A stretch of 64,000 nt of DNA from Desulfarculales bacterium UBA696 (GCA_002298995.1 DBMO01000034.1:1-64000); one strand, 5' to 3'. Shown: positions 8,015 to 16,847, counted from the first letter of the stretch. Made by a program: numbers and translations. The notes: generated from the letters alone by a model not told the origin.

Positions 8015-8339
8015 TTGTGGCCCCCTTAATCATCCGGCCTTTGAGGTGCTCGGTTAACTTTTGATCTTCCCATTCCTCCACCCGTTTTAGCATTATCCTT
8101 ATGCCTGTTAGATAGTCCGAAAGCGAAGTAAGCGACGCTCTGTTTATTTCACGGTCGTCTTCTAATCTACCGTAAGTCCAGGATTCTAAGAATTGTATCG
8201 ACTCAATTGACCGGCCGATTATGTTGTGAGCCTCCTCAGGACTTTGGATCGGCCGATTGGCCAACAATACCGAAAAAAGATCATGCTGGGCGGTCTCATC
8301 CGGCCAGCCCATAAGTTTTTGAACATTTCTCTCTTCCAT
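8007..8339 (-). CDS. Element hypothetical protein, 110 residues
   Basis: The ATG at 8339 has GGAGG seven bases upstream and gives 110 residues; a longer frame to 8435 runs through the structured element and is unlikely to be used. The protein is helical and charged (segments SPEEAHNIIGRSIESIQFLESW and LTGIRIMLKRVEEWEDQKL, quoted in part), with no signal peptide or membrane segment. It is co-transcribed with the next gene and the integrase. No family is recognised. Confidence 0.6.
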   Translation of the reverse strand: MEERNVQKLMGWPDETAQHDLFSVLLANRPIQSPEEAHNIIGRSIESIQFLESWTYGRLEDDREINRASLTSLSDYLTGIRIMLKRVEEWEDQKLTEHLKGRMIKGATNG

Positions 8340-8358
8340 GTCGTGCCTCCAAATAAAA

Positions 8359-8442
8359 AGCGCCGATGGGCTTGACTGACGAACTGCCCGCCAGTGAACG
8401 GGCAGCCGCCCCGATGCCTGAAGCATCGGTCCCAACGGCGCT
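8359..8442 (-). ncRNA. Branched structured RNA element upstream of the 8007-8339 gene
   Basis: An outer 12-bp stem (8359-8370 with 8431-8442, one mismatch) encloses two hairpins: TGCCCG/CGGGCA (8385-8404) and CCGATGC/GCATCGG (8411-8429). On the minus strand the outer stem ends in CGCTTTTTATTTGGAGG, that is, a short T run and then the ribosome-binding site of the next gene. It may be a branched terminator, a leader control element or a packaging/processing signal. No known RNA family was recognised. Confidence 0.5.
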
Positions 8443-8626
8443 GTAAAAATGCGATTTTGGAGTTTGCCAACTTTGGCATGGCTTTCCTCACTGGTTAAAC
8501 GCTTCGGGGTGTCAATCCGAAGTGCCCCCAGAATATCTTTTTGGGGGTGATTTGCAAGAAAAAAGAGCTATGTTGCCAGAGACAACGTAATTCCGATTAG
8601 ATAATCTCATTTATCACCATTCAAAA
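8443..8626. other. Gap downstream of small terminase
   Basis: Non-coding stretch between the structured element and the small terminase stop. It contains one clear hairpin at about 8525-8547 (CCCCCA...TTTTTGGGGG). No ORF with a ribosome-binding site was seen. Such a spot beside terS would be a reasonable place to look for a cos/pac site. Confidence 0.4.
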
Positions 8627-9058
8627 TCAAAGGTGATTCCATCGATTCCGTCCCGGCGGCTCCGGCATATCGAGCCGCTGACGCGAGGCGGGGGAAAGTC
8701 CGAACTGCTCTGCAAATCTGCGGAAGGTATCTGAATTGCTTTTGTAGATCGAGAATGAGGGATGTTTTTTTATTGTCCCTTTATCGCCGGGGACTGTGAA
8801 TCCATCTTTGAGCATTTCATATGCCGATTTCCTCATAAGAGCGTAGGACAGGCAGAGAGCCTCGAAACTCGATACGTCGAGCACGGTAAGGGCCCTAACT
8901 TTGATAAGTTCCCCGGACAGGTTTTTCCATAATCTTTTCCCTTGTAGCGGCATCCAGGACGGGCACTTAAGCGCCTTAATGACATCAGGCTGAGGAACAT
9001 TAGGCGGTTTGCCCGATAGCGCTTTCTCTTTCGGCGTTTTTTGGCTTCTCCCGCGCAT
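8627..9058 (-). CDS. terS: Phage terminase small subunit, P27 family
   Basis: A 143-residue protein from the ATG at 9058, which has AAGGA five bases ahead; an upstream in-frame ATG at 9100 lacks a site. The opening MRGRSQKTPKEKALSGKPPN matches the basic P27 N-terminus, followed by CPSWMPLQGKRLWKNLSGEL and a segment ending in RFAEQFGLSPASRQRL, the family's C-terminal hallmark. P27 small terminases recognise packaging-site DNA and recruit the large terminase. No large subunit follows, which is highly unusual in a prophage but typical of satellites that redirect a helper's packaging motor. Confidence 0.88.
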   Translation of the reverse strand: MRGRSQKTPKEKALSGKPPNVPQPDVIKALKCPSWMPLQGKRLWKNLSGELIKVRALTVLDVSSFEALCLSYALMRKSAYEMLKDGFTVPGDKGTIKKHPSFSIYKSNSDTFRRFAEQFGLSPASRQRLDMPEPPGRNRWNHL

Positions 9059-9173
9059 GGTTTCCTTCCCCAGGGGAAAAATTGATTTAAGGTCTTCCAT
9101 AAAAAAATGGCTGGGCGCCCGGTCGTTCGTAGGGGGCCGTAGAGATTTAGGCCCCCACCCCCTATTAAACCGA

Positions 9174-9401
9174 TCAACAGATTAAAGAATTACGCTCGAT
9201 ATTCTTTGATGCAGCGACCTTGTCTGCCTCGTCGCCCGCGAGTTTGAATACTTCAGCGACAGCGTATCTCAAGAATTGCAGCGCCAAGAGATCACTGGAA
9301 TGGACGATTTCGAAGAGGGCAGAGTGCAGCTCCCTGAGTAGTGGGTTGTATCTCTCGGTCATCTTGTCGATGTCGTTCTGCAGTCCCATAGCGGTAGCCA
9401 T
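9174..9401 (-). CDS. Element hypothetical protein, 75 residues
   Basis: A small helical protein whose start codon overlaps the stop of the tape-measure gene (TAATG), so it is translationally coupled to it. It is rich in Leu and Ala (for example LLRELHSALFEIVHSSDLLAL) and has no Cys motifs or signal peptide. In phages the gene after the tape measure is usually a tail component, but nothing in the sequence proves this role here. Confidence 0.6.
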   Translation of the reverse strand: MATAMGLQNDIDKMTERYNPLLRELHSALFEIVHSSDLLALQFLRYAVAEVFKLAGDEADKVAASKNIERNSLIC

Positions 9402-12259
9402 TATCTACCCCCTAAGTGTTTGAATTTTCCAACCTGCTTATTCATTGTCTTCCAAAGTGCGCTCCCATTGTCATCTAACATCTGAGCAAAGGATTTAGCG
9501 TCGAGGGTGTTTACGGTCCAATGATGATGTACGTCTCCGCCTCCCGCGGCCCTGGCACCCGCGCCAGCTGCGACCATCCCTCGAAGTCCGCCCGATATGT
9601 CAGCCGGTAAAATCATCTCGTTTTTATGCACGTAGGCAAGCGTATCTTGCGGGACTTCCCAGCCTCCGGCCGCCGAGGGCAGCATGGCTCCGTAAGCGGA
9701 GACAGCTGTAAACACAACTGCTGCAGCGGCGGCACCTAAAACCGGGCCTATAATCGGGATGCCGGCGAGTGCCTTATAGGCCCCGGCTGCGGCAGCGGCT
9801 GCATCGGCATCAATTTCGAGTGCCAGCTTTGCTATCTTGCCCGCGAACCCTTCGGCTTGTGCCGCAGTCTCAATTGCCGTTCTCGAGGCCTCCCCGGCAG
9901 CCGTTGCGCCTGTTTTCGTGGCTTCCCCTATAACCCAAGCCTCTACTATTTTTTTAATCCCGGTATCAATTACTCTCTCGGCGGCACTTTGAGCGAGGCT
10001 TTGGAATTTCTGCGACCAGGTTTGAGTAGAGAAAAGCATGCTATTTATGGAGCCGCTGAAGAAGGATGATATGCGGTCAGCATTCCTTTTACTCGCTGCA
10101 ACCATCTGGGCCTCGGCATTTGCCGTTTTCCTCTGGTGTTCGAGCTGGAGCTTTTCGATCTCTTTATAGATCCTCGCTTGCTGGATAATGCTCTGATTTT
10201 TGACGTCGAGTTCGGCCCACTTAGCGTTAATCGCAGCTTGGTATTCTTTTTGGTAGAGTTCGTTTTCAAGCCGAAGACGGGTAGCTGCGTCGATCTTGCC
10301 GAGTTCATACAGGTTCTTTATTTTGTCCTGCTCGATTGCTATTTCAGTATTGGCTTCCTGGCGTTTCATTTCCATCATAATTGTGGAAACTTCGCGCTGT
10401 TCTAACTCGCTCCTCTTCTTGTATGCGCTTTCTTCTTCAAGGATTTTTTTAGTGCTTTCGAATACCTTGTGATAAACTTGATCGTATTCTCCGCTATCCA
10501 CGCTGGCTATGGCGAGTTTTTCTTCCCAAAACTTCCTCTCCTCCTGAAGATCTTTCAGCTTCTGTTCATGCTCTTCCTGTCTGGTTTTAGCTAAGGCCCC
10601 CGAATTATAAGAATCCGCCATCTTGAAAAGGCTTTTTTCATCGCTTTCTTGCGTCCATTCGGATACACGGCTTTTCCCGTTTTTGTCCTTGTCTGTCTCT
10701 TGGGCGGCCCTAGCGGAGTCGGCGAATTCATCCCATATCTGCTTTTTTAGCTCGGTGTCTTGGCCTTTTACCCAGCCATAATACTTTTCGGCCCATTGAT
10801 ACGCTTTAACCCAGTAGTCGCGCGTGGCATCAGCATCCCAATCATAGATATTGCCCGGCTTGTTCTTCTCTCTTTTCAGACCCGTTCTGAAATCATCAAT
10901 ACTAAAATTGGCGGGCGTCTCCTGAACCTCTTTCTCTCCGGATCTTTTATACCCGCCGGGAAGAGGTTGACCTTCGGGGGTCAGCCACCACAATGGATAG
11001 TCGAGGTCTATTTGAGACGCAGCGAGGGCAGCTCCACTCCCTTTTGTCCTTTCCGAGAGTCCGGATTTAAGTTGAGAAGGGATCATGTTGGAAAGCGATT
11101 TCTGAATTTCTGAAGCCTTGAGCGCCGCGGCCTTCACTAATGCATCGAAGACACCGGTTACGCCTTCACGCCATTTATCCCATGTCGATTTATTCTCGTA
11201 GAGCATGGCATTTAATTTAGTTCCGAGGTCAAACCAGGCTTCCCCCATCCTCTTTGACTGCTGATGGGTTTCCTCGGTCTCGATCTGCAGGCTTCTTTTC
11301 AGTGCCTCGGCGCGCCTTACTTCGGATTCGGTTATTTTTGTATTGGCGTTCTGAGCTATCTGCAGGTATTGCTCGAAGGCAGAACTTCCCAGATTAAGCA
11401 CCCCGGCTATTTTAGCTCCTTCAGCGGTGAAAAGAGTGGTTGCGAGTGTAGACTTCTTAAGCCCCTCTTCGTATTTTGGGAACTTGTCTGCCAGTTCAAC
11501 GAAAACGTCATGCCAGGTTTTCGTTTTACCCGATGTATCGGAAAGGGAGATGCCGAGGCTCTCTAAGGCCTTTCTGGTTTTTGTCGTGTCCTCGTTGCTT
11601 TCAGATAGCGCTGATTTGATATTTTTTATGGCCGCCACAAACACTTCGACACCGACACCAGACGCCCTAGCGGCCCCCGTTATGTCCTGCATTTGGGAGA
11701 TCGATATTCCTAGGCTCGAACTGAGAGCCCCGAGAGATATTGCCATCTCCATAAAACTGTTTCCGAGCTGCACGGCAGTGTCTCTAGCGGAAAGCATCGT
11801 CTGATTTGTCAGCTTACTAATTCCCTGATCGATTGTATCGATCGGGTGCTTTACCTCTTCGATCCCTTTCCCGAGTGTTTCGTACCAGGACTTAGCCTTA
11901 ATCGCCATTTCACCAATGGCCGCGCCCATACTAACTGCACCGGCTGCGACTTCCTGAGCAAAAGAATCGAACACCCCGGATTGATCGCGGGCTTTCGCGC
12001 CAACTGCATCGAAGTTTTTGGAAAACGCGCCGGTGAATATTTCAATCTCGCGGGTCATGAGCTGCGCGTGTTTTTGCACATCTCGCGCATACTGCCCGAC
12101 ATAATCAGCCGAAACACGCGTATATCGCTGGGTATCAGAGGCAAGACCGGAAAACGAGGTCCGCATTTTGGCGGTATTATCTTCGATACTTTTAGCCGAA
12201 TTCTGAAGCTCGCTTTGAAGCTCGGATGAATCAGCGCCGAATTTGAAATTCAGAGGCAT
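9401..12259 (-). CDS. Phage tail tape-measure-like protein
   Basis: A 952-residue protein from the ATG at 12259 with GGGAGG upstream; the longer frame to 12322 lacks a site. It opens with MPLNFKFGADSSELQ, typical of tape-measure N-termini. It continues with long helical/coiled-coil stretches (about residues 540-700, rich in Glu, Lys and Gln) and has Ala/Gly-rich hydrophobic segments near residues 820-870 (IPIIGPVLGAAAAAVVF). It ends in a GGWEVPQDTLAYVHKNEMIL-type motif seen in tape-measure C-termini. Tape measures set tail length and help eject DNA. No tube, chaperone or baseplate genes accompany it, so it may replace or modify the tail length of a helper phage. Confidence 0.82.
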   Translation of the reverse strand: MPLNFKFGADSSELQSELQNSAKSIEDNTAKMRTSFSGLASDTQRYTRVSADYVGQYARDVQKHAQLMTREIEIFTGAFSKNFDAVGAKARDQSGVFDSFAQEVAAGAVSMGAAIGEMAIKAKSWYETLGKGIEEVKHPIDTIDQGISKLTNQTMLSARDTAVQLGNSFMEMAISLGALSSSLGISISQMQDITGAARASGVGVEVFVAAIKNIKSALSESNEDTTKTRKALESLGISLSDTSGKTKTWHDVFVELADKFPKYEEGLKKSTLATTLFTAEGAKIAGVLNLGSSAFEQYLQIAQNANTKITESEVRRAEALKRSLQIETEETHQQSKRMGEAWFDLGTKLNAMLYENKSTWDKWREGVTGVFDALVKAAALKASEIQKSLSNMIPSQLKSGLSERTKGSGAALAASQIDLDYPLWWLTPEGQPLPGGYKRSGEKEVQETPANFSIDDFRTGLKREKNKPGNIYDWDADATRDYWVKAYQWAEKYYGWVKGQDTELKKQIWDEFADSARAAQETDKDKNGKSRVSEWTQESDEKSLFKMADSYNSGALAKTRQEEHEQKLKDLQEERKFWEEKLAIASVDSGEYDQVYHKVFESTKKILEEESAYKKRSELEQREVSTIMMEMKRQEANTEIAIEQDKIKNLYELGKIDAATRLRLENELYQKEYQAAINAKWAELDVKNQSIIQQARIYKEIEKLQLEHQRKTANAEAQMVAASKRNADRISSFFSGSINSMLFSTQTWSQKFQSLAQSAAERVIDTGIKKIVEAWVIGEATKTGATAAGEASRTAIETAAQAEGFAGKIAKLALEIDADAAAAAAGAYKALAGIPIIGPVLGAAAAAVVFTAVSAYGAMLPSAAGGWEVPQDTLAYVHKNEMILPADISGGLRGMVAAGAGARAAGGGDVHHHWTVNTLDAKSFAQMLDDNGSALWKTMNKQVGKFKHLGGR

Positions 12260-12397
12260 GAGATTCGACCTCCCAAAATCTTGGATGGGGCTAAAAAGGT
12301 TACCCCCGGAGGACAACCCCACCGGGGGCGGCGATATAGAAGGTGATAATCGCTAATCGGGCGTTGGAATTCCCCGGAATAGCCCATAAAGTTTCTA

Positions 12398-12814
12398 TTA
12401 CTCAACCGGCGCCATGTGCGGGCTGCCGAGGACCGCTATAACCGAAATCGGAGCATCCCCGGAGTTATTCGCCGGCGTCAAGGTGAGACGCACATACCGC
12501 TTGTACCCACGGTATCCTATCTTCAGTACGGAGTTATCGGCATCCTGAGCAAAAGACGCCAAAGATTCAGTTCCGAGAAGTTCGGTATCAGGGACCGCTA
12601 CGTTATCGCTGAGGACCGGATTGTCACCGTCTTCGACCAAAACTGTATAAGTGCTGGCGGCATCGGTAATCACTCCGATCGCGATAATGAATTCCAGGGA
12701 ATCAAAGCCCTGCCGGTCAATTATCTGGCTGACCAGGGGTGTATCATTCGCCGAAACAACAGGACTTATTGCCCGGCGGACATCGATACTATTGTGAAGG
12801 TCAACTCTTCCCAT
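12398..12814 (-). CDS. Element structural-module hypothetical protein
   Basis: A 138-residue protein directly downstream of the major capsid gene. It is beta-rich, without Cys, and has repeated short segments such as LVEDGDNPVLSDNVAVPD and RLTLTPANNSGDAPISVIAV. Small beta proteins next to HK97 capsid genes are often decoration or head-completion proteins, but this one is not assigned. The start follows a GGAGAG site. Function unknown. Confidence 0.65.
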   Translation of the reverse strand: MGRVDLHNSIDVRRAISPVVSANDTPLVSQIIDRQGFDSLEFIIAIGVITDAASTYTVLVEDGDNPVLSDNVAVPDTELLGTESLASFAQDADNSVLKIGYRGYKRYVRLTLTPANNSGDAPISVIAVLGSPHMAPVE

Positions 12815-12826
12815 GCGATTCTCTCC

Positions 12827-13957
12827 TTAATTCGAAGCTACCTTCAGCAGTTTGACCGCTTCAGATTGTGCCAGCATCGATCCTACCCGGGTCGCCGTAT
12901 AGAAGTGGACATAGGGCTTATTCGTGTACGGATCGCGAAGAATCATAGTGGGCCGGTCAAAGATCCAGTAGGCAGCCTGGAAATCTCCAAGCATTATCGG
13001 ATAAGCGCCTTCGGCTATGTCGGGCATGAAGTCATCTTCCTCTACTGGGTACCCCATGAAGATCGAGGGCTGCCCGGCGACAATGGACTCCTGCCAATAA
13101 AGCCGGCCATCGCCGTCCTTGTATTTTCGCATTTCGGCGAGAGTCAGAGAGTTTGCCGACCACCTGGCGTTTTGGCGGTATTTCGGTTTCAGTGCGTGTA
13201 CCATATCAATGAAAGCATCTAAGGAGCCCAAACCCGCTGCGACTTTGGTAGCGACATACTGAATCGTGCCAAAATCCCTGGTTTTGTCGCGGGCGGTTGA
13301 AGTGGGAAAAGTAAGAATCCCGCGAGGCTTCTTAACCCCGTTTCCAGTAATGAAGGATTCTCCTTCCTGGTCGGAAAATTCCCTAGCAACTTCCGAACGG
13401 AACCACTCAGCCACATCGAAGGCCGAATCGTCGAGCATATCCTGAGAGGCGGCCGGATTGGCGTAAAGCCCTCCCCAGGCAGGCGACAATACGGCAAGTT
13501 TGGAAGTGTCCGTCTCCGGCCGCGTTTCGGTTTCACCGACCCACCCGGAGGAGGTCCCGCCAAGGCTTACCAGCTTCTTGTACTCCGGCGTTTCAGGTTT
13601 AAGGACCCTGCAGATTCTCCGCATGGGTGTGCTCTGCTGGCGGATGGTGTCTATCTGGCTATCCACCTGTTGAGGAACGAGATACCCGCCACTTGGATCG
13701 CTTCCGGTCGTTCCGGTCTTGGTTTCCCGCGCCTTAACCAGGGAGTCGGTGTTCCCGGTTCGCATAAAATCAACCAGATGGTCTCTCTGCTCGGCGGATA
13801 GGGTATAGCCCCCGCCGGGCGCCGGAGGTCTCCCGGCCTTTTTAGCCAGTTCGAGTATTTGGGCCTGGAGTTCTTTTATCTCGGCCCCGTTTGCTGCCTT
13901 AAATTCTCCGAAGACTTTACCCTGCTCTTCGAGCAGTTCCCTAAGTTCTTCAAACAT
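12827..13957 (-). CDS. Major capsid protein, HK97 fold
   Basis: A 376-residue HK97-type major capsid protein. Residues 1-45 form a coiled-coil scaffold-like delta region (EELRELLEEQGKVFGEFKAA), followed by a Gly/Pro linker. The core has GGYLVPQQVDSQIDTIR, then SPAWGGLYANPAASQDMLDD and EGESFITGNGVKKPRGIL, the E-loop/P-domain signatures of this family. The C-terminus has RVGSMLAQSEAVKLLKV. A capsid normally comes with portal and protease genes; neither is present nearby. If the delta domain must be removed, the protease would have to come from elsewhere. Confidence 0.9.
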   Translation of the reverse strand: MFEELRELLEEQGKVFGEFKAANGAEIKELQAQILELAKKAGRPPAPGGGYTLSAEQRDHLVDFMRTGNTDSLVKARETKTGTTGSDPSGGYLVPQQVDSQIDTIRQQSTPMRRICRVLKPETPEYKKLVSLGGTSSGWVGETETRPETDTSKLAVLSPAWGGLYANPAASQDMLDDSAFDVAEWFRSEVAREFSDQEGESFITGNGVKKPRGILTFPTSTARDKTRDFGTIQYVATKVAAGLGSLDAFIDMVHALKPKYRQNARWSANSLTLAEMRKYKDGDGRLYWQESIVAGQPSIFMGYPVEEDDFMPDIAEGAYPIMLGDFQAAYWIFDRPTMILRDPYTNKPYVHFYTATRVGSMLAQSEAVKLLKVASN

Positions 13958-13972
13958 CTGAAAACTCCTCCA

Positions 13973-14191
13973 TTACTGCGGAGCTACTTTAGAATCCGCG
14001 CTCGTGATCGTCAAAGAAGGTTTTTTCCAATATCTTTGAAAGAACCCCACGCGTCCCGCTTTTACATCCCGCTCAAGAAGGAAACGACTAAATACTGATA
14101 CCGCCGTCTTAGCGCGCGCCAGGCTCAAGCCCGCATCCCGCAGGGCTGCCTCTAGTTCTCGTTTTTGCATGGTTGGAAGAAGGACCGGCAT
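13973..14191 (-). CDS. Element hypothetical protein, 72 residues
   Basis: Taken from the ATG at 14191 with AGGGA eight bases upstream; a longer frame to 14296 overlaps the upstream gene. The product is small and basic: MQKRELEAALRDAGLSLARAKTAVSVFS, quoted in part, then a basic tail. The helix-turn pattern and charge are compatible with a DNA-binding or head-assembly accessory protein, but no family is recognised. It lies immediately upstream of the capsid gene. Confidence 0.55.
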   Translation of the reverse strand: MPVLLPTMQKRELEAALRDAGLSLARAKTAVSVFSRFLLERDVKAGRVGFFQRYWKKPSLTITSADSKVAPQ

Positions 14192-14201
14192 TCGAGTTTC
14201 C

Positions 14202-14546
14202 CTACTCTTCTTCGGTTTGGCGGCTCTTTTCAGCTTCTTTGCCTTTTCTGATCGCTTCGCGAACAGCTTCACCGAGATCCTCCTCGTCATCCACACCGTA
14301 TAAGTTCATCTTTGCCTCAATCCCGCCGGTGTTGAGCAGGGAAGTCTTAAGCCAAGCCAGAAAGAGTTCTTGGTATCCTGGATCATCGACAAGTTTGTAG
14401 CTTTCCGAGAATTTTAGAAGACCCTCAATGATGTCTCCGGGGTACAAGTCGTGTTCCACCGCCAATAGCCGGAGTTTCTTGTGCACTTTTGGCGTAAGCG
14501 CCAAGTGGAATTTCTCTTTCTGTTTATCGTTTTTCGGCCTTGCCAT
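14202..14546 (-). CDS. Ribbon-helix-helix/CopG-like regulator (candidate)
   Basis: A 114-residue protein from the ATG at 14546 with a strong GGAGGAG site. The N-terminal ARPKNDKQKEKFHLALTPKV, then KLRLLAVEHDLYPGDIIEGLL, fits a ribbon-helix-helix fold (a beta strand followed by two helices). The C-terminal half is acidic and ends in TEEE. It lies first after the iteron-like region on the same strand as the capsid module, so it may regulate the structural genes or replication. The fold call is by pattern only. Confidence 0.55.
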   Translation of the reverse strand: MARPKNDKQKEKFHLALTPKVHKKLRLLAVEHDLYPGDIIEGLLKFSESYKLVDDPGYQELFLAWLKTSLLNTGGIEAKMNLYGVDDEEDLGEAVREAIRKGKEAEKSRQTEEE

Positions 14547-14740
14547 GGTTATTCTCCTCCAAAAAATGATTTTATGTGTATACAAGAATACCCGGAATCC
14601 AAAACCTGTCAATGATAAAATTCCTACAATACGCGCCTATGCAACCGCGACAAGCATTCGCATTCGATTCCTATCAAGCTGGCGGTACACTCTTCACCCC
14701 GGCGCTACCCCTCACTGAAACCCGTTGAGGCTAAAAATCG
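14547..14740. other. Gap between the RHH-like gene and the iteron region
   Basis: No ORF with a ribosome-binding site is seen. The stretch next to 14546 should hold the promoter of the structural operon, but no clear -35/-10 pair stands out. Confidence 0.3.
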
Positions 14741-14931
14741 GGTACTTTGGGTATTTCGAGTACTGTTTGACCGCACCCGCCAAAGTACTCGGAAAGTGCT
14801 CGGAAAGTGCTCGATGGTGGATGAGTGGACGCTGAAATTCGACCCCATTTTAGAACCTCCATTAAAACGCCCCCCTTACTTTGAGTACTTTGAGTACTTT
14901 GGATAGGGGATAGTACCCAAAGTACTCAAAG
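14741..14931. repeat. Iteron-like array, candidate replication origin of the element
   Basis: The core CAAAGTACTC and its complement GAGTACTTTG recur many times: near 14741, 14754, 14781, two GAAAGTGCTCG variants at 14792-14813, a tandem pair at 14881-14902 and an inverted copy at 14915-14930. The array lies next to the replicative ATPase gene. Directly repeated and inverted iterons beside a Rep/helicase gene are typical of replication origins or autoregulatory sites. Confidence 0.6.
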
Positions 14932-14940
14932 TTTAGGGGT

Positions 14941-16305
14941 CTATAGAAAATCAACACTGTCGGGATCGCCATTCGCGCAAACCGCCCAATGTCCGTGTTT
15001 AGTTCTTACCACCATGCCGTCCCTTAAAAGCTTTGGAAGCGTGTTTTTAACGTACTGCGTCCTCAATCCGGTGGATTCCGCAATCGAAGTGGGGGTGGCG
15101 CTTTTTAGCGTCTTGAGGGCGTCGAGTATCTTCTGTCGCTCTGGCGTCTTCTGAATGTTCTCCGTCGAGCCAATGCACTCCCACCTGCAAGTATCTCGAT
15201 CACGAATTAGGGCAATCTGCGCTTCTTCGACGTCGCGCCCTGTGATATGAAATTCCGCATCCGCGACATTCCTGAATCGCGAAAGGACGCAGATCACATC
15301 GGCGGCCCCGGTTATTCCTGTAGATCCGGAAATCTGCTCAAACGCATCGCATTCGATCCCCTTTCCAGCCTTTCTGAGGTGGGTTATCAGGATCAGCGCA
15401 ACTTGGTATCTATCAGCTAAGCGTTTCAGCTTAGCCGCTTCTGCGTAATCAACCTCATAGGCTGTTGCGCCTTTAGGCTTTGAAAGCGGGCGGATTTTTT
15501 GCCAAACGTCTATGATCGCGAGTCGCAAGTCGGGTTTTTCAGAAAATAGCGTTTCGAGGGCCTCAAAACCCCCCTTATCTGTTGGCGCCCAGGTGTTTAA
15601 GAATGTGAGGTCATAGGGTGCGGGCTCGCCCGATGAGAGAATACATTTTAGCCGTTCTTGGATTCTTTGAAGCCCGTCTTCAAGTGCCAGGTAGATCGAC
15701 TCGCCCCTAATCGCCTGATGGCCGAGGAACGGTCCTCCGGTTGCCACTGCGATACCGAGTTGTAGCGCGAACCATGATTTCCCGATCTTTGGCTTTCCGC
15801 CTATAACTGTAAGTCCAGCTGGGAATAGGCCCTCTACTGCCCAGCGTGTTTTGGGGACCTCCATGGCGAGGACTTCAGAGGCTCTAATTCCTTTGTTGCT
15901 ACGTTCCATTTGAAATTGGCCGGTGATAGCAGCCGGAGATAGTGCCCCTGCTTGCCCGCGGGCATATTGGTAGGCGTTTTCGACCTTTGTTTGAAGATCT
16001 TCACAGCTCCACGGGGGTGAGCATCGATCATTCCATTTATCGAGTAGGATCTCCAAACAGGTATAGTCTGACACGCCCAGATCGCGCATTTTGCAAGCAA
16101 CGCGGAAAGTGCAATCGTCTCCACCGCTGCCTTCTACAGCCGGTTCTGCCATTTCAGCATAATGGATGGCGGCCAGAATCGCGCCTGCTGTATCCAGTTC
16201 GCAGGCGGGAACCTCATCGCGTGGGGCTTTTTGTTTCGGAGCGGAGACAAGTTCAAGAACCCAATCGGGGAGAGGGACTCCGATACTATCGAAAGGGGAA
16301 GTCAT
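14941..16305 (-). CDS. AAA/RepA-like replicative ATPase
   Basis: A 454-residue protein with a RecA-fold ATPase core at about residues 145-370: Walker A in GGKPKIGKSW and a Walker B-like strand in LRLAIIDVW, followed by LILITHLRKAG. This matches AAA_25/RepA-type hexameric helicases used by satellites, phages and plasmids. The N-terminal 120 residues (CTFRVACKMRDLGVSDYTCL, then an SPPWSCEDL segment) resemble the PriCT-type helical region found with primases. The C-terminus (LKSATPTSIAESTGLRTQYV) is a winged-helix DNA-binding domain. It probably unwinds DNA at the adjacent iteron region. No separate primase is visible. Confidence 0.8.
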   Translation of the reverse strand: MTSPFDSIGVPLPDWVLELVSAPKQKAPRDEVPACELDTAGAILAAIHYAEMAEPAVEGSGGDDCTFRVACKMRDLGVSDYTCLEILLDKWNDRCSPPWSCEDLQTKVENAYQYARGQAGALSPAAITGQFQMERSNKGIRASEVLAMEVPKTRWAVEGLFPAGLTVIGGKPKIGKSWFALQLGIAVATGGPFLGHQAIRGESIYLALEDGLQRIQERLKCILSSGEPAPYDLTFLNTWAPTDKGGFEALETLFSEKPDLRLAIIDVWQKIRPLSKPKGATAYEVDYAEAAKLKRLADRYQVALILITHLRKAGKGIECDAFEQISGSTGITGAADVICVLSRFRNVADAEFHITGRDVEEAQIALIRDRDTCRWECIGSTENIQKTPERQKILDALKTLKSATPTSIAESTGLRTQYVKNTLPKLLRDGMVVRTKHGHWAVCANGDPDSVDFL

Positions 16306-16565
16306 AGAAAAGCCTCTCCACCTGGTTCCCCAAGAGCCCTTTTTACCTGTTCCGCGACCCAGGCCAGGACCGGCTCACCGGCCCTTACGCGTGCTCGATT
16401 AAGTTCGCCGCCTTCAACCCAGCGGCTTTCAGACTGTACCCAGACAAGGCTGAAGCGACCTTTTGCATCGCGGCCGCGCTTAACCAGATATACGCCCCTG
16501 AAATCGGAAGGCTGATTGGTTATGTGTAGGAAGCACTTCCACTGAGATTTGGGGTGTTTTACCAT
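16302..16565 (-). CDS. Element hypothetical protein, 87 residues
   Basis: A small basic protein whose stop overlaps the start of the ATPase gene, so the two are translationally coupled. It contains RGRDAKGRFSLVWVQSESRW and a helical C-terminus (VLAWVAEQVKRAL). No recognised domain. It is probably an accessory to the replication module. Confidence 0.55.
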   Translation of the reverse strand: MVKHPKSQWKCFLHITNQPSDFRGVYLVKRGRDAKGRFSLVWVQSESRWVEGGELNRARVRAGEPVLAWVAEQVKRALGEPGGEAFL

Positions 16566-16574
16566 TCGGGGCTC

Positions 16575-16781
16575 CTAAAGCGAATTGACATAGACTTCCA
16601 GATCGCGGATATCAAACACAATGCGCTTCCCAATCCTTTTGCACTTTACCGGAAAAGGGTGTTTGGATTTAGGAGCTACTCCGCTGTAGATCGTGCGCGG
16701 GCTGATCCGGAGGTATTCCGCTGCTTCGTTGATGTCCAAGAGTCGTTTATGTGCTGCTGTTTCTGAATAGGTCTGCTGCAT
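16575..16781 (-). CDS. AlpA/excisionase-like DNA-binding protein
   Basis: A 68-residue MerR-type helix-turn-helix protein. LLDINEAAEYLRISPRTIYSGV is the classic AlpA/excisionase recognition helix pattern, followed by PFPVKCKRIGKRIVFDIRDLEVYV, the wing strand. Such proteins act as excisionases or switch on satellite genes, as AlpA does in PICI-type islands. It is the first gene of the minus-strand transcript from the right end and has its own consensus-like promoter. Confidence 0.82.
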   Translation of the reverse strand: MQQTYSETAAHKRLLDINEAAEYLRISPRTIYSGVAPKSKHPFPVKCKRIGKRIVFDIRDLEVYVNSL

Positions 16782-16818
16782 ATAGGCACCTCTTAGTGGA
16801 ATGGATTACGGTATACAC

Positions 16819-16847
16819 AGTATCCACATAATAAGATGCGGTGTCAA
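16819..16847 (-). promoter_or_regulatory. Promoter of the element's early operon
   Basis: On the minus strand TTGACA, 17 bases, GATACT. A near-palindrome (GGATACTGTGTATACC) overlaps the -10 and could be an operator for a repressor that lies outside the recognised genes. Confidence 0.6.

Noticed and set aside
8359..8442. attC-like integron recombination site
   Set aside because: GTTGGGA and GCCCATC ends do not meet the GTTRRRY/RYYYAAC consensus and no integron integrase is present.
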